Assembly (NCBI RefSeq): GCF_963422355.1
Contig: NC_085106.1
Location: 1,178,392-1,242,391, forward strand
Length of the DNA stretch: 64,000 nucleotides
Direction of reading: 5' to 3'
Origin: Corticium candelabrum
Lineage: Eukaryota; Porifera; Homoscleromorpha; Homosclerophorida; Plakinidae
The translations under genes and the position numbers were made by a program. The notes below the pieces were generated by a model. The model was not told the origin of the DNA. It saw only the letters and a list, made by a program, of their open reading frames with translations, and did not search any database. Below, one piece after another: positions 12,381-34,900 of the stretch; the stretch's first letter is position 1, and each line of letters opens with the position of its first letter.

Positions 12381-12896
12381 CAACTGGACGTGAGGGGATG
12401 TATGATGCTGGGCGAAGGCAATCTAACGGCGCTTATATTGGTAAAAAAATTTTAAAACCCGACGTTTCATACATATACAAACGCTAACGCTAGGTTCCCT
12501 GTTTCTCATAGTAACGTCATCACGTGCCAATTGAGTTGTTGTAGTAACCATACCCGCGCTTTTGTTGGTGGTTACGTTACGCCTTCCAGAACTTAGAAGC
12601 CAACGTACGACGTAAAATCGCAAGCACGCTCACGAAGCCGCATGCCTACGCATCAACCGTTGCCAACCCGCGATGCACTATCTATCAAGCATCTTCCTGC
12701 TCATTGATCATCATAGCAACGTCATCAAACAAGAAACAAACGCGTTCGCGCAAGGGACGTTGTTAGCTAGCCGCCAGCGAAAATGTCGTCGTCGTAGGGG
12801 TTGCCAACTTTCATTCCATTGCTATCCGATGACTTACCGGCACTGATAGCATAATTGAGTAGACTGGCCTAAGAGTATCGCACCATTGTGAGCATC

Positions 12897-12904
12897 TCAC
12901 GTGA
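12897..12904. promoter_or_regulatory. Palindromic E-box TCACGTGA
   Basis: TCTCACGTGACAG lies about 600 bp upstream of TPP1 and is a closer match to the full CLEAR palindrome than the proximal site. It could equally serve MAGI. Confidence 0.35.
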
Positions 12905-13461
12905 CAGATAGTGTGACAGTTGATGGTGTGAACAAGGTGATACCAAAGCCAGTAACTAGCTGACAGACTGCATTCGCATAGCTCAGTCGCGCGGAGACTG
13001 TTTGCGTTGTCGACGCGGGTGGTCCTAATGACCCGTCGACAGTTCGCCACTCAAAACCGAGAATATGCTGGGACACTCGTAAAAACAGTGGCTAGAGTGT
13101 ACAACATTGTAGAACTACAGCAGAGACAAACGCGAGTTAACAGACACAACGCTGAAATTTCCATTTCTTTCAATACTTTCAGAGCAACACGATTTCGTGT
13201 GCAACGACGCGCTATCTAACAACAAACTATCGACTAATAGAACACGACGTATAACACGTAGATTGTATTGCGTTCTAGTTGTCTAATGACATTACATGAT
13301 ACCCGAATATATTCACTGCGCCCATAGCAATGTCATTTCTGCCTACCGCGCGCTACCCGTCTGCTTACCTACTCGTTGTTGGAATGCACGCATGCTTGGG
13401 AACGGCAACGGCTGAAAGCGATTCCTAGCGATAGTGCGCCGTTCTCGTCTCACCCCCGACC

Positions 13462-23672
<10,211 letters not shown>

Positions 23673-24166
23673 ATATGCCTAAGAAGCTTTTCAAGTAAAG
23701 CACTTATTGATAGCAATTAGTAAGCATTGTTGGTTGAGTTTGGACGGATTGCGTCTTCTCTTATTTCAAGCTATTGCGAGCCTGTAATGCTGGGCACATT
23801 AGCCACCAGGGATGTTTTTAACCTTTTAACTGCATGTCGGGTTTCCTGAAAGTATAAAAGTTAGGTCAGGTAGGTAGGTTTTAGGTGAAGTCTCACCGTA
23901 TATTGTAGCTCTTTTGCAATCCGTGCTGTGCAGTGCTAGTTTTGAAGAATAATTAACTGGTGGAAGTAGTTACTACCTGCGTATTGCAATATCGTATTGT
24001 CTTGTGTAACAAGTTGCCAAGTTGCTCATGCAGTGTACGTCTAGTGTGTTTTATCGCGGAGTGGTTTGGTGAAACTTAGGATGTGGTCTTTCGTTCGCTC
24101 GTTTCGCTCGTTACATATTGCCTAGTGGTCACGTGTTCGCTGTTGTTGGTGATATCTACCTGTATC
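23673..24166. other. Intergenic, MAGI 3' UTR and COMMD7 promoter
   Basis: Tandem genes are 494 bp apart. One CACGTG E-box lies at 24130-24135, 32 bp before the COMMD7 ATG. No further feature is recognised. Confidence 0.35.
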
Positions 24167-24572
24167 ATGGCGCTGCACTTCACTGCTGAATCTGTTGATG
24201 ACCAGATGTACACGGATTTCGGAAATCTCTCCAGGCTTTCTTATGAAGTATTATGTTTTGGACTGACGGTTCTCGTGAAGTTTACTGATGGTCTACTATT
24301 CTTTTAGCCTTTCGCCCAGCTTACAGCCATCGTATTTGGCTTCCTAACAGAACCTCATCAGGTATGGAACGTTAGAAGTGACTCTATTGTGCACTACTAG
24401 CTTTGTTGTTTAAGTGACTGATTAAGTTTTACTATTGTGTTTGTATTGTTTTATCGGTAATGTTTGTTGTAGTCTGCAAGGTTGTTGTCTCAACTTGAAA
24501 CATTTGCCAGTGAATTGGGCGTCAACCCTGGTGCTCTGAGGAACATTCTTCAATCTCTTTTAACTGTAATCT

Positions 24573-24626
<54 letters not shown>

Positions 24627-27376
24627 ATACTATATGCTTTAGCATTCACTCATGATCACAGTTAAAACATTTATTCTTGTTGTGATTTGTAGTTTTTTAA
24701 GGCTGCTTTGAAGAAAAACTTGTCTCCAACTTTCGTGAAAGAGGACCTCGAGCAACTAGGTGTGATACATTGATTGAACTGCAATCTGATTCGTATGGAT
24801 GATGATGATGGTCACTGTTCTAAAATGTAGGACTTGCAGCAGAGAAGGCAACCCACATTGGCTCAGAGGTATCATGAATTATAAAACCAGCCAGTGTACC
24901 TGGACTTAATTTGGTAGAGGACACACATGAGTTCTTACACAACCCTATAGCTTGGGGTTATAGGTTGTATCAAGCATTATGTAGTCATTAAGTATTGCAT
25001 AATTTTGGAAATGTACAAGTATCAAGCACACATGTGACAGAACTTCCATGTTGTGTCAGAAATGAAAGCCAAGCTTGAATTAAATTCACGCATAATTAAT
25101 TTATTTCTAGGTGATGACTCTAAAACAAATAGTGTGACTGTGTTAGTCTGCCTGTATCTAGTACAGTAAACGCTCGATTATCCAGACTTTTCCGGAGACT
25201 GGTTAGAAGTCTGGATATCAAAAGTTGATAAATATCAACTAATTTTCCTCCACTGTACAAGACCACACTCTGTTTCCACACTTACTGTACATTCATGTCA
25301 CTAGAAGATCGAGTCATCAACAGCTGCCTATTTATTAGATTATTACGTTGTGTATTCACTCATTTGTGAGGGGCTGTACCTGCAGCGTATTAGTACAAAG
25401 TGAAATATATATTTTCTTTATCCGGGAATGCAAAAAGTCGGGGGGGGGAACCAGAATTTGTCCGGATAATTGGATAATCGAGGGTGTACTGTATGTGCAT
25501 TTATGATTTACAGCTGGTCAACAGTCCATCAGCAAGAATTCATGTTTGCATGTACATGTATTACCAGATTGTTGGTATGGAATAGTAATTTTTGTTAAGC
25601 AGTATGTGGACACTTCCTAGTGAGGGAGGCAACAGTTCACACCTGGTTGATTATAAACCAAATCAAATCTAGTCTCTTGTAGTCAGACTCTTGGCCGCCC
25701 TCATACAGTATACAGTACGAAAGGATTCCTTTCTTGCTAGAAGTACCAGGGTAGGAAAGGCTCTGGCTAACCATATTTTTTGTTTTTTTGTTTACTATGT
25801 GGTTGTCTCATTGGCATATCTGATTAAATTGATGTGGTGACTTCAGCTAAATACCTCATGTCCACAAGTGTCATGCATTTGACCATTAGTGGACTACTTT
25901 CTACTAATTTTTTTATAGAAACTGAATGAGTGTTGATGCCACCAGCAATAGCTTAGAAATTTGTGTCAGCTTGGAACTGGCAATCACATTTCCTGCCCCA
26001 AAGTAGGGTGTGGTGGGATAGGGTCTGGCTACTCCTGGGAGGTCTATTACTGTATAGTTTACATGGTTAAGTGTGCGGATTTCTGTATTTATTAGGTTTG
26101 GTAACTATGTATCAACTGTTTATATAATTAGAAGCCACATAGTTTCTTTTGTTAACATGAAGCAAAAATTAAAAATTATGCTACTGAAGTTGACATTTTG
26201 CTACTAATCAGACTTACAGAAGAGGTTAGTTAATCTTTAAATTTATTTGGGGCATGTGTTGCATGGGTGCGTTTGATTGGGCTCTTTCAGCCTTTTGAGG
26301 AAGAGTCTGGAGGAGCAATTTCCTCTTCCAACCTGTACTGGAAGAGGGGCATGCTCTTTCAACCAGCAGCAGAGTTGGTAGAGCTGGCTCTTCTGTCCAT
26401 AACGGCATAGCTGTAGAAGTTGGAAGAGGGGCGCGTGCACATGGAGCCTGTTCTGGAAGAGACTGGAAGAGCCCAATTGAATGTGCCCATGGAGCCATGG
26501 TGAGACAGAGTACTTGGTTTTGATTGTGAAATATTCTAATTATTCCCATTAAGTTAAATCTTTTCTGTAATGAATAAACAGTCTGATGATTGTCTGCCCT
26601 CCTCTCGTGGGGGGCCACAGTATCAACATAGTAGTCTTTGGGAGCCAGTTCTATTGTTATCTTATTTACTATGCAGGTAGTTCTTAAGCCGCAACTGATA
26701 GTTTAGATAATTACCTTTTGTTTTTTGTCTAGTGGAAGTCACACTTGATGGCTTTGTCTAGGGCAACGTTAGGACAGACTTTGACAGTCAACAGACTTGT
26801 GGATATGGACTGGAGGTTTGGAGGTCAGTACAGTACCTGAGCATCATTCTATATAAAGGAATGCCACAATAATGAACAATTCCAGTTGTGTTTGCATTGT
26901 ATTGGAATACTAATATGGGATAGACATTTTATGTCCCCTGGATTGCCCATCAATATAGTGCTTAGTGTGTCTAGCCATTAGATTAATTACAAGACTAGGT
27001 CAGTCATGGGTGGTTTTGTTATTATTTGTAAGAATGTTGGGAATGGTCTCTGATAGATTGAGCCAAAGGGAACATTTCTAAAGGAATTACCAAAGCAAGC
27101 GTGGGTTTTCTAAATTTATTCATAATTATCAAGGAGGTGTAAACTGTGTTATGATCATAAACATAGGTCCACCAAGTCTTACTGAACTAACAAGCTGTGC
27201 ACGTTTGGAAAGTTGACTAACATTAAGAGTTTGTCAAAATATACCAGTAGGCAATAGCATAACAGCAAAGTTTTAGTCTTGACAAACTCTCAGTGACCAA
27301 TGAAAAGACACTGAGAGGGTGGCCATGCATGTACAGGCATGGATGCATGTACAGACATGGATGCATAAACGATGTG

Positions 27377-27438
<62 letters not shown>

Positions 27439-28942
27439 GCGCACGCACGCGTGTAGCCAAAGTCATCATGGAAGGTGCTAAGCTTCCTTACTAATCATAA
27501 CAGTTAGATGGGTTTTGGGGATATTTCTGTATTCATTGTATTCACTGTGTTTCTCTTTGTAGTTACTGCTGCTAGCAGTGATGTAAAAAAGGCTGGGACA
27601 ACGTTTTTACAGGTGGGTTATATAGTTATTGGCAGCCGTATATCACATATGGCATACTGAAAGGAGCTTTTATAAGACTAGCATATTCTAGTGACATCAC
27701 AGGTTTAGTTTTTAGTATTTGGTCTGGTTGGGTTGTTAGACATGTAGTTACTGTGATGCCTAGTTCTGCACTCACATTGATGTAGCTGATGTAGAGAGTA
27801 CATACACATTGGCTGATAGGCAGACAGAAATGGAAAAATACATTGGAACAGCAACTGCCTGAAGTGACAGAGAAAGAATGAAAGAAATGAAAATCTGTGA
27901 ATTGTTGTGTTTAATTAAGCAGTGGTAGAAGTCCAACATATCACAGATGGTATATTGACAAGACACTGCAGTACTGTACTATACAATTGATAACACCTTT
28001 ACACACCTGTCACTATTAGAATCCAGAATCACTAGTGGTAATCAATTGTTAACTGCACCCAAATATGGCAGTGACAAATTGTCTATCTCTGTCTTCTGTT
28101 TGGCAGCATCTTGAGTTCAATCTGCTCAGCTAGTACTGATCTAGTCTACTGCCAAGAATGCATTCTTGTGGCTTTATAAATTGTGTAATCTTAAACAAGG
28201 TGACCCAATTGTCTTCCTTACAGTTTTCAGTGAATATATGTAATTATATTACATTTTCACTTTTGCTATTAGAGGGTAGAGCCAAATATCAATAACGGAT
28301 ACAATAGCAATTATTGGTTATGTTTTATCTAGAGCCGTATATAGGGCTCTGGTTCTATCTAGCCAGGAACTGAAAATGAACCCAACTAGATTTTAATAGA
28401 GTTGAGGTGAAGATCTGACAAAAACAGATGAACAAGCAGATTTATAGGTGGAATGTTAATAAGTGATAGATGGAACAGACTATTAGAGACAGGGCAACAT
28501 TTAAGTTCTTACTAATGATGTGCAGTTGCAGGCTTTATTTTTATTTTTGGCTGCTACACAGTATCCCTAGTTTGTTATACAAATCGACACTAATCTGGTC
28601 CAAATTGACATACTTTAATTGTGGGTGGACAGACTGTGAAAAAGAAACTGGACAAGTGAAGAAAGAAGGCTTGCTGGTTTCATCAGATGAATCAGTTGTG
28701 TGCATGCCAATGTATTTGAACAGAGTCAGTATTGCAAACTCATCACTGAAATTTTACACAGGTGAAGTTCACGCTTGACAGGGGAACAGAAACAGAAGAT
28801 GTTTTCATGGGTATTAGGCTATTTGGATGGCTACAGTGTTACCAACTAACAACTGTTGATTACAGAGCTGACATTGCAACAGTTCTACCAGTTCTTACAT
28901 GAGATGGAGAAAGCTAAGACAAGTCTAGACTTTATGAGTTAA
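24167..28942 (+). CDS. COMMD7: COMM domain-containing protein 7
   Basis: Subunit of the COMMD/CCDC22/CCDC93 (Commander) complex for endosomal recycling, and a modulator of NF-kB in vertebrates (family knowledge). Nine exons (24167-24247, 24308-24361, 24473-24565, 24693-24759, 24831-24868, 26733-26823, 27563-27612, 28762-28810, 28866-28942) total 600 nt, or 199 aa. Human COMMD7 is 200 aa. The N-terminal helical domain has FGFLTEPHQ and LRNILQSLL. The C-terminal COMM domain includes LGQTLTVNRLVDMDWRFGV, the conserved W-[KR]-[FW]-G-V core, and ends ELTLQQFYQFLHEMEKAKTS. Introns 5-7 are long and hold MITEs and microsatellites, which inflate the gene to 4.8 kb. Confidence 0.95.
24575..24624. repeat. 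(AC)n microsatellite, COMMD7 intron 3
   Basis: About 25 AC units, starting just after exon 3. Confidence 0.95.
25164..25491. repeat. pogo/Tigger-like MITE, COMMD7 intron 5
   Basis: Left end CAGTAAACGCTCGATTATCC; the complement of the right end is CAGTACACCCTCGATTATCC. TA flanks both ends (25162-25163, 25492-25493). The TIR form CAGTA..CCTCG.TTATCCGG is typical of pogo/Tigger elements. It is 328 bp with no transposase reading frame. Confidence 0.75.
26262..26491. repeat. Short inverted-repeat element, COMMD7 intron 5
   Basis: Left end CATGGGTGCGTTTGATTGGG; the complement of the right end is CATGGGCACATTCAATTGGG, with about 30 bp of similarity continuing into GCTCTT. The interior is rich in GGAAGAG. 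No convincing target duplication, so the class is unknown. Confidence 0.5.
27376..27434. repeat. (GT)n microsatellite, COMMD7 intron 6
   Basis: About 29 GT units, preceded by two GCATG(T/G)ACAG(A/G)CATGGAT-type short repeats. Confidence 0.95.
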
Positions 28943-29803
28943 TTATTATTGTCTCAATTGCGTCACTCACTGGTAGCTAACACATCTTTTTCTATTTTAT
29001 TAGTAACTGGGTTTAAGGGATGGGGAGGGATGATGGTGATAGCCCCAAATGCATGTTGTAGTGAATAATGATGCTTATTGTTGTATAGTTAACTCCATCA
29101 ATTTCTGTGTGAGCAGGGTAAGACAAACATTGAGTAACTTAAGGATACAGTTGGTTAGATCAGAGTGTTTGCTCTTTGCAATGTGATGTGGGAACAACAG
29201 AGAATTTGTATTTGATCTTTGTGTGCTTCTTAAGTCAACATTGGGTGCAAATTCTATTGTGGCCAAATGAAAGAAGCCGCTAGTTAGCTCAATGAACTCA
29301 TGAGACAGGGTGAGTCGCCAGGAACCAGTAGGACTGCCCATCATATGACTACACTTTCAAATGGCTCCTAGAATGGGGAGCTAACTGTCCTCACGTGCTT
29401 AAACCATTAGGAAGACATAGGTGGATACAACTAGTTGTGGTGTGGTTAATGTGCATTCTATTAGTGGTGTCTGTAGATTGCCTTGGTTTCATGGGTACAC
29501 ATAGCTGGAGCAACAGTGCACAGTTGAAATTTGGCATAGCACATTAGTATTGATTATTTTCAGATTCTGAATAAATATCGATACTGTACTCTATTTCAAG
29601 TCTAACATACAGAGTAGCTCTAAATCAGTGGAATTTACAGTTTCACTGTCCGTTTGCTTCTAACTGTCTGCTCTAGCAGCTCTTCCCACATGCTGCAAAT
29701 TAGTGTTCATGGACAACTGAAGGCATGACATGACAGTCCTATATATGCTGCCATAGGAATATCCCCCAAGGTGACCAACAGTCACCAATCTTGTAAGCAC
29801 CTT
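28943..29803. other. Convergent space COMMD7 / three-SH3 gene
   Basis: 861 bp holding two 3' ends. An 89-codon minus-strand open frame (29075-29344) shows no recognisable domain. I see no other structure. Confidence 0.4.
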
Positions 29804-31111
29804 TTACTGTGATGCTGGAGGCATAGCAAAGTTAGCAGGAATAAAACCAGAACGATTTGCGTCAGGAGAGTAAACCCAGATCCAATCATCCGCATGCCGG
29901 TACCCAGCACACTGATCTCTCGATAAGACAACCACATCTCCTCTGAAGACCGTCAGTTGATCGACAGATTGTGCTTGGAAGTCATAGAGCACAACTAGAC
30001 GTTGCTTAGCTTTTATACCATTGGACACGTGATTCTGTCTAGCTGCAGTTCTTTTGTTTGATTGCTCTGGTTGCTCTGATACGGCGGGTTGTCCTATTGC
30101 ACAAAGAAAGTTTCTCGGTACGAACCCTTGTGTGTCGTCCTGTTTTGCTACCCACGCCCAATCGGAATCGTCGTCGTTGAGCATAGTGATGATTTCTCCT
30201 CTTCCGATTGGTATCTCATCCTCTCCGCACTCTCTGAAGTCGTACAGAACGAGATACAAGCCGGATGGCTTTCTCACAAACGGCACGGCTTGGGAATCTG
30301 CAGAGGGCGACGGAACTTCATTGTTGATTTTAGGGCAGACATGCACTTCCGTGTAGGTGGTATGATGATCACCAACTGGAGTGCTCTCGTTACCATGCCG
30401 TGAGAAAGGCTGTGTTGTTTGACGTCGTGCAGCAGTCGTAATATTACCCTGGGGCGGGGCTCCGCCATCTTCTCGATCAGAAGTCGGAGGTGAGCCTGCA
30501 TCTCCCAAACGGTCGACAGTTACGATTCGAGTCGAACTCTTTAGCGCTTTGCGCACATCGATTCGTTCCGGCGTCGCGCGTAGAGACTGCATCGACGCTT
30601 TAATAGTTGTCGGTGAGGATTGTTGTTGTGTGTGATTGCTACCGGTCGACATCGAGCTGCTGTGTTCGATTCGCTTCGGCGCGAGTTCTGAGCTCGTTCT
30701 AGAGTCTCTCCCTAATTGTTCGCTTGGCTCGCGTGAACCTCCCGACGACTGCGAGCGAAAACTGTTCGATCTGGGAGGGTGGTGATTCTCTGCGCAGAAA
30801 GAGAAAGGCACGTATCCCTCCTCGCCGTCCAAGTTGGCGACGAACGCCCAGTCGTTCTCTCTGTAGAGCATCTGAACGATGCCGCCCTCGCGAACGGTCA
30901 ACTCGTCGGCGACGTACGCATTAAAATCTTGAAGAATAACGGAGTAGCAACCGGGTGGGTAGTGGTGGGTAACCTCTGGAGCATACTGCGGTTCTTCAAA
31001 GTTTCCTCCCTGGAACGCAACCTGCTGGGCTTTTTGCTTGCGCCGTCGCCGACCGAACCTCGTTGGACAGAAGAAGTAGGCCATGCGACACCCTCTTGCT
31101 CGTTCCTGCAC
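29804..31111 (-). CDS. Three-SH3 adaptor, Dlish-like (single exon, 435 aa)
   Basis: An intronless gene among intron-rich neighbours. The N-terminus MAYFFCPTRFGRRRRKQ is short, Cys-containing and strongly basic. A shared start with invertebrate Dlish (Drosophila Dachs-binding SH3 protein) is from memory. Three SH3 domains are clear: about residues 55-107 (YSVILQDFNAYVADELTVRE, EEGYVPFSF), 280-335 (LYLVLYDFRECGEDEIPI, DWAWVAKQ, QGFVPRNF) and 365-430 (RLVVLYDFQAQSVDQLTVFR, DDWIWVYS, SGFIPANF). The linkers are Ser/Arg-rich. Likely role: a cytoplasmic or membrane-edge adaptor binding proline motifs. In flies Dlish acts in Fat/Dachsous growth control. Whether this animal uses it so is unknown. Starts are possible at codon 1 or at the internal Met 10. 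The upstream region (31112-31909) has no supported exon. Confidence 0.65.
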   Translation of the reverse strand: MQERARGCRMAYFFCPTRFGRRRRKQKAQQVAFQGGNFEEPQYAPEVTHHYPPGCYSVILQDFNAYVADELTVREGGIVQMLYRENDWAFVANLDGEEGYVPFSFCAENHHPPRSNSFRSQSSGGSREPSEQLGRDSRTSSELAPKRIEHSSSMSTGSNHTQQQSSPTTIKASMQSLRATPERIDVRKALKSSTRIVTVDRLGDAGSPPTSDREDGGAPPQGNITTAARRQTTQPFSRHGNESTPVGDHHTTYTEVHVCPKINNEVPSPSADSQAVPFVRKPSGLYLVLYDFRECGEDEIPIGRGEIITMLNDDDSDWAWVAKQDDTQGFVPRNFLCAIGQPAVSEQPEQSNKRTAARQNHVSNGIKAKQRLVVLYDFQAQSVDQLTVFRGDVVVLSRDQCAGYRHADDWIWVYSPDANRSGFIPANFAMPPASQ

Positions 31112-31909
31112 GAAATGAGAGAAGACTATCCGGATGCGTTTTGTAAACTCAACAGACGGCTCGAACTATGTGGTAGGCAGGGCTTGCCGTAAATGGAATT
31201 ATGTTTGTGCGGTTGCGTTCGTTGATTGCTTTATCGCTGGCTTGTTACGTCAATGTCATTTGTGGTATGCAGCTACAGGTGTTTTGTTGGCTTTTGCTGC
31301 TCGCCTCGGCTGCGTAAACGCAACTATGCATTTACAAGAGTCGGCAGACGCACGCCGAACGACTCAGTGTCGGTTTATTCGTCCTACACTGCATATGTTT
31401 GTTGTTTGGTTGCTTGTTTGGAATTATTCGCATTGATCTTGTCTATCTGCTAAGCTGGCACTCCCACGCTATTCGCATTCCGAAGCCTTTGTAGCTCCCC
31501 ATGTCTCAGAGAGTTGAATTTAGGGTGCACTAGACCTCGAATCTAATCATAGAGGAAACCCGGCAATGCAGCTTCCTGAAAAAACGGCGTGTAGTCTATT
31601 GAGGTGATGATGTCAACTGTAGCATTGATGGTAGGCCATTTGGTCTCCGCAATCTGTCGCTTGAGACACTCCAAATATTACCTAACAGCTTCCTGCGGTC
31701 TTATGGGTATGCTGCCCACGTTTAATTAGTATGAGACACGTGTTTGGTTTCTAAATTTACACTTGTATTTATCTCTAGGTATTGTGTCATTCCCGTACAG
31801 TTCTATATTGTTTCATAGGTTGACATATGATATAGATGCTATGCGTCCCCATCATCAACAAACCAACAGTGTTGCCTGTGGGCTATTAGTTTGCACATAG
31901 GCTACGTTT
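31112..31909. other. Intergenic between three-SH3 gene promoter and CFAP92-like 3' end
   Basis: 798 bp containing the promoter of the minus-strand SH3 gene and the 3' UTR boundary of the upstream minus-strand gene. Short plus-strand open frames (31134-31453) are not supported by any motif. Confidence 0.35.
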
Positions 31910-34900
31910 CTAGTTGTCAGCAAGCGGAACTGCTTCTTTGACGGTATGGAATAGATGAGTGTGGATTTCTTCCTCTGTCAGCTGGACGATCCGTCTCTTG
32001 TGGAGAGGAGAATGAGTGGAATAGTATTGTCTAGGAGACACACAACAGACGAGAATTTAATACTTGTTAGTTGAAGTCATGCAGTGTCAATGTTTATAGT
32101 GAGGATGTGGTCAAAAGGGAAATGTGTACTTGCTAGGATAAACAGGTGTCAACAAGGGCAACTCATTGATTGGATGTGACTTTCTATGGGGGTATATGTG
32201 CACACTCTATTTATAACTTGATGTTAACCCTGTTCCTGACTTGTTTCTTACCTCCAATAATTGCCTGTCCTTTCTTTGAATTTATCATCTTGTCTATCAT
32301 GGATTGGTACAGAGTTTCCTGGAAGTGACCAACTGAGCCCTTCTAGTGGTCCTGGATAGAATCCTCGCCATCTTTCTTTTTCATTACTGTAGGTGTTACC
32401 TCTGATCACAGTAAATGGTGGGATGTCAGGCATTACTGATTCTTTCATCCATTGTCTGTTAGGGAGGTCTTTTAGAATGCCTTTGAGTTTTTCCAATTGA
32501 TTACTTGAATGTGGACCTTGTGTTATCTGCTCAGTGTGAGATGACAGTCTGTGTGTTTTGAAATTTGGTAACTTGTTTTCTGTTCCTCTCTCTGGCTTAG
32601 GGTCTGTGTATTCATCTAAGGTACCTAGTGGTAACAGATCAAAGAGACCTGGTGGCTTTCTCCACAGTTCCATGTCTTGCCTTCTCTGTGGCCAACTGAA
32701 TCTCATTCTAAACAAGGAAATTCACAGAACCAACCTAAACTTACTTAAGTTAATCTAAACAGTAACTCATTTGCAAAAACACTGGGAAAATAGACAGAAC
32801 TAATCATCTATTCCCACTGGTTTTGGTGCTATGGCTATACATGTCAGGAGGGACTCTTACATTAAATAAACAGACACAAAGTAATTCATTTACCTGTCAA
32901 CTGTAGGTTTCAACTTGTTTGCATGCAGGATGTTTTCTTCCCATGGCTAGAAGAGGAAGAGCAACAAACTGTAATGAAACACGATGGAGGGGTCCAAATA
33001 GAAGACTTTAGGGCATGAACACAACTTACAGCATGGTAACAAGTTAGTGAACACAAACAAATTACATACCTCTGTTAGCTCATCAATTCGAGCTCTGTCG
33101 AGTCCTACTGGATATGCATTTGATTCAAGTGAAGTCTTTACACCTGGGTATATGAATCCTTGTGCAGTTTGCCATGATTTCCTCTGATTAGAATCTAATG
33201 TTTTATCTAAATTGTCGTGAGCAAGTGTCATGGAATGGAAATCTTTGCAATAAGTATAGAGATCCTTCTTGTCCTGTCATAACAGTTGTTCAGAGTTAAG
33301 TTGACTTATGAATAAAATCACAAGGTGTGTGTACCAACCAAGGACTGTCTAAGTCTGTTCATTGCTTGAACAGTTGAATTCAATGTCTGAGTGCTGTAGT
33401 TGTGAGCTACAGTTGCATTTTCACTGTAACTTCGTATGTGTTTCTTCCTTCGCTTTGTCTGTCCAGCATCTACTTTCAACTATGAAACAGACTTATTTTG
33501 CATAATTCACTAATACATATACTAAGAACCTCACGCTGTTTATCTTGACATAGTCTGGCGGTGAGTTCTGGCTGCGCTCAGTGAGAATTTGAAGATAAGA
33601 CTCATTTTGGTTATCGATGGGAGTCCAGGTGCGAGATGTTTTTACATCTTTCGGCTTCTTTGCGCAAGTCGGATTGTCTTCTTTGTCTTGATCAGATGTA
33701 GTTTCTATTGAATTAGAATCAAATTGAACAAGTGACATTCTTTGTATTCCAATTGAAGGGGTTAGCGTATTTGTTGCGTAAACAGTTAATCCCCATTCTA
33801 CTGTAGGAGTAAGGTGTGATTCATTGTTGTTGAATAGACCTTCATCTTACTGCATGACAAAGCTGCGAAGCCAGATTGGCGGCTTAAGTTAATAAACAGA
33901 GTAAGTAACGATGGACACCTAATATGGATTCTGAACATCTAGGAAGAGCCCGATCAGAAAGACGAATGATTTCAGATAATTTATAGGCTTATGCACTGTC
34001 ACATGCAACACAATACAAATTTTAGTATGTACGTGCTAATACTGAGCTGTTGCAGTAGAATAAGAACTACACAACATGACTTAAGCCTGATTCATAATAC
34101 GATGCTGACGCTCAGCTGAGCTTCAAACTTCAAAGACACCGCCGTGACAGAGGCAGGATACTTTGATGTTGACACTGACGCTGACGCTGGAATAGGATTT
34201 ATTTCTATTTCAGCAGTAGCCTCAGCATCAATGTCAGTGTTAGCGTCATATTGTGAACCAGGCTTTACGTTTAGAATGAAACGTGTGCATAGTATATACA
34301 CACGTAATGAAGCATTAGATTGGGTATGTACTGTGCACCAGTCGCCTTCTGCTTCTGTCTCGAGTAAGTGTCTCTAGTTTAAACTCTACAACTCTGCTAT
34401 AGAATGTATCTAAGCTGCACTCAAGCCTCGTGATCTTTGGAAACCTTGCCTTTCATTCTAGATCTTGCATTGGTCCATCGCGGCCGTTACATTCATTACG
34501 TACTGCTGATTGCTTAGGTACTTACTGGGGTCATAATTGTGTCAAATTGAGATTTCGTGCCATGCATAGAACAATCCTGATACAAAAATCTCATTACTCA
34601 GTGTTCAATTTTATTACATACCTTTGGTTTGTAGAGTGTCTGCTGTTTTGACAGGCAGAATGCCGAATTCCCGATTTAGTGCAATGATCATTTCTGATGT
34701 TGGGTACAGCTCATTCCTTGACACCTCAGCCAACGTTGTAGATTGTGTAATCTGCCAGATGGTGGCCATTTCAATCTTGCCATAAAAATGTATGTCTTGT
34801 GTCTCACCTTGTCTAGAATCGTTAGAGCATCATAACAGAGCTTTGGGATCATGCCTCTGACATATAGTAGCGGTTGACTGACAATATGAGAAATTGGCTC

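Larger units (their letters stand above)
12291..13461. promoter_or_regulatory. Bidirectional promoter region TPP1/MAGI
   Basis: This is 1.17 kb of relatively GC-rich sequence with several CpGs between divergent genes. Three CACGTG E-boxes are present, at 12375-12380, 12521-12526 and 12898-12903. No supported exon was found. A 5' non-coding exon of MAGI could be hidden here. Confidence 0.45.

Noticed and set aside
33493-33738. Separate gene starting at the ATG at 33738 (MSLVQFDSN)
   Set aside because: The frame is open upstream to an acceptor at 33801 whose phase matches the previous CFAP92-like exon. It is an internal exon.
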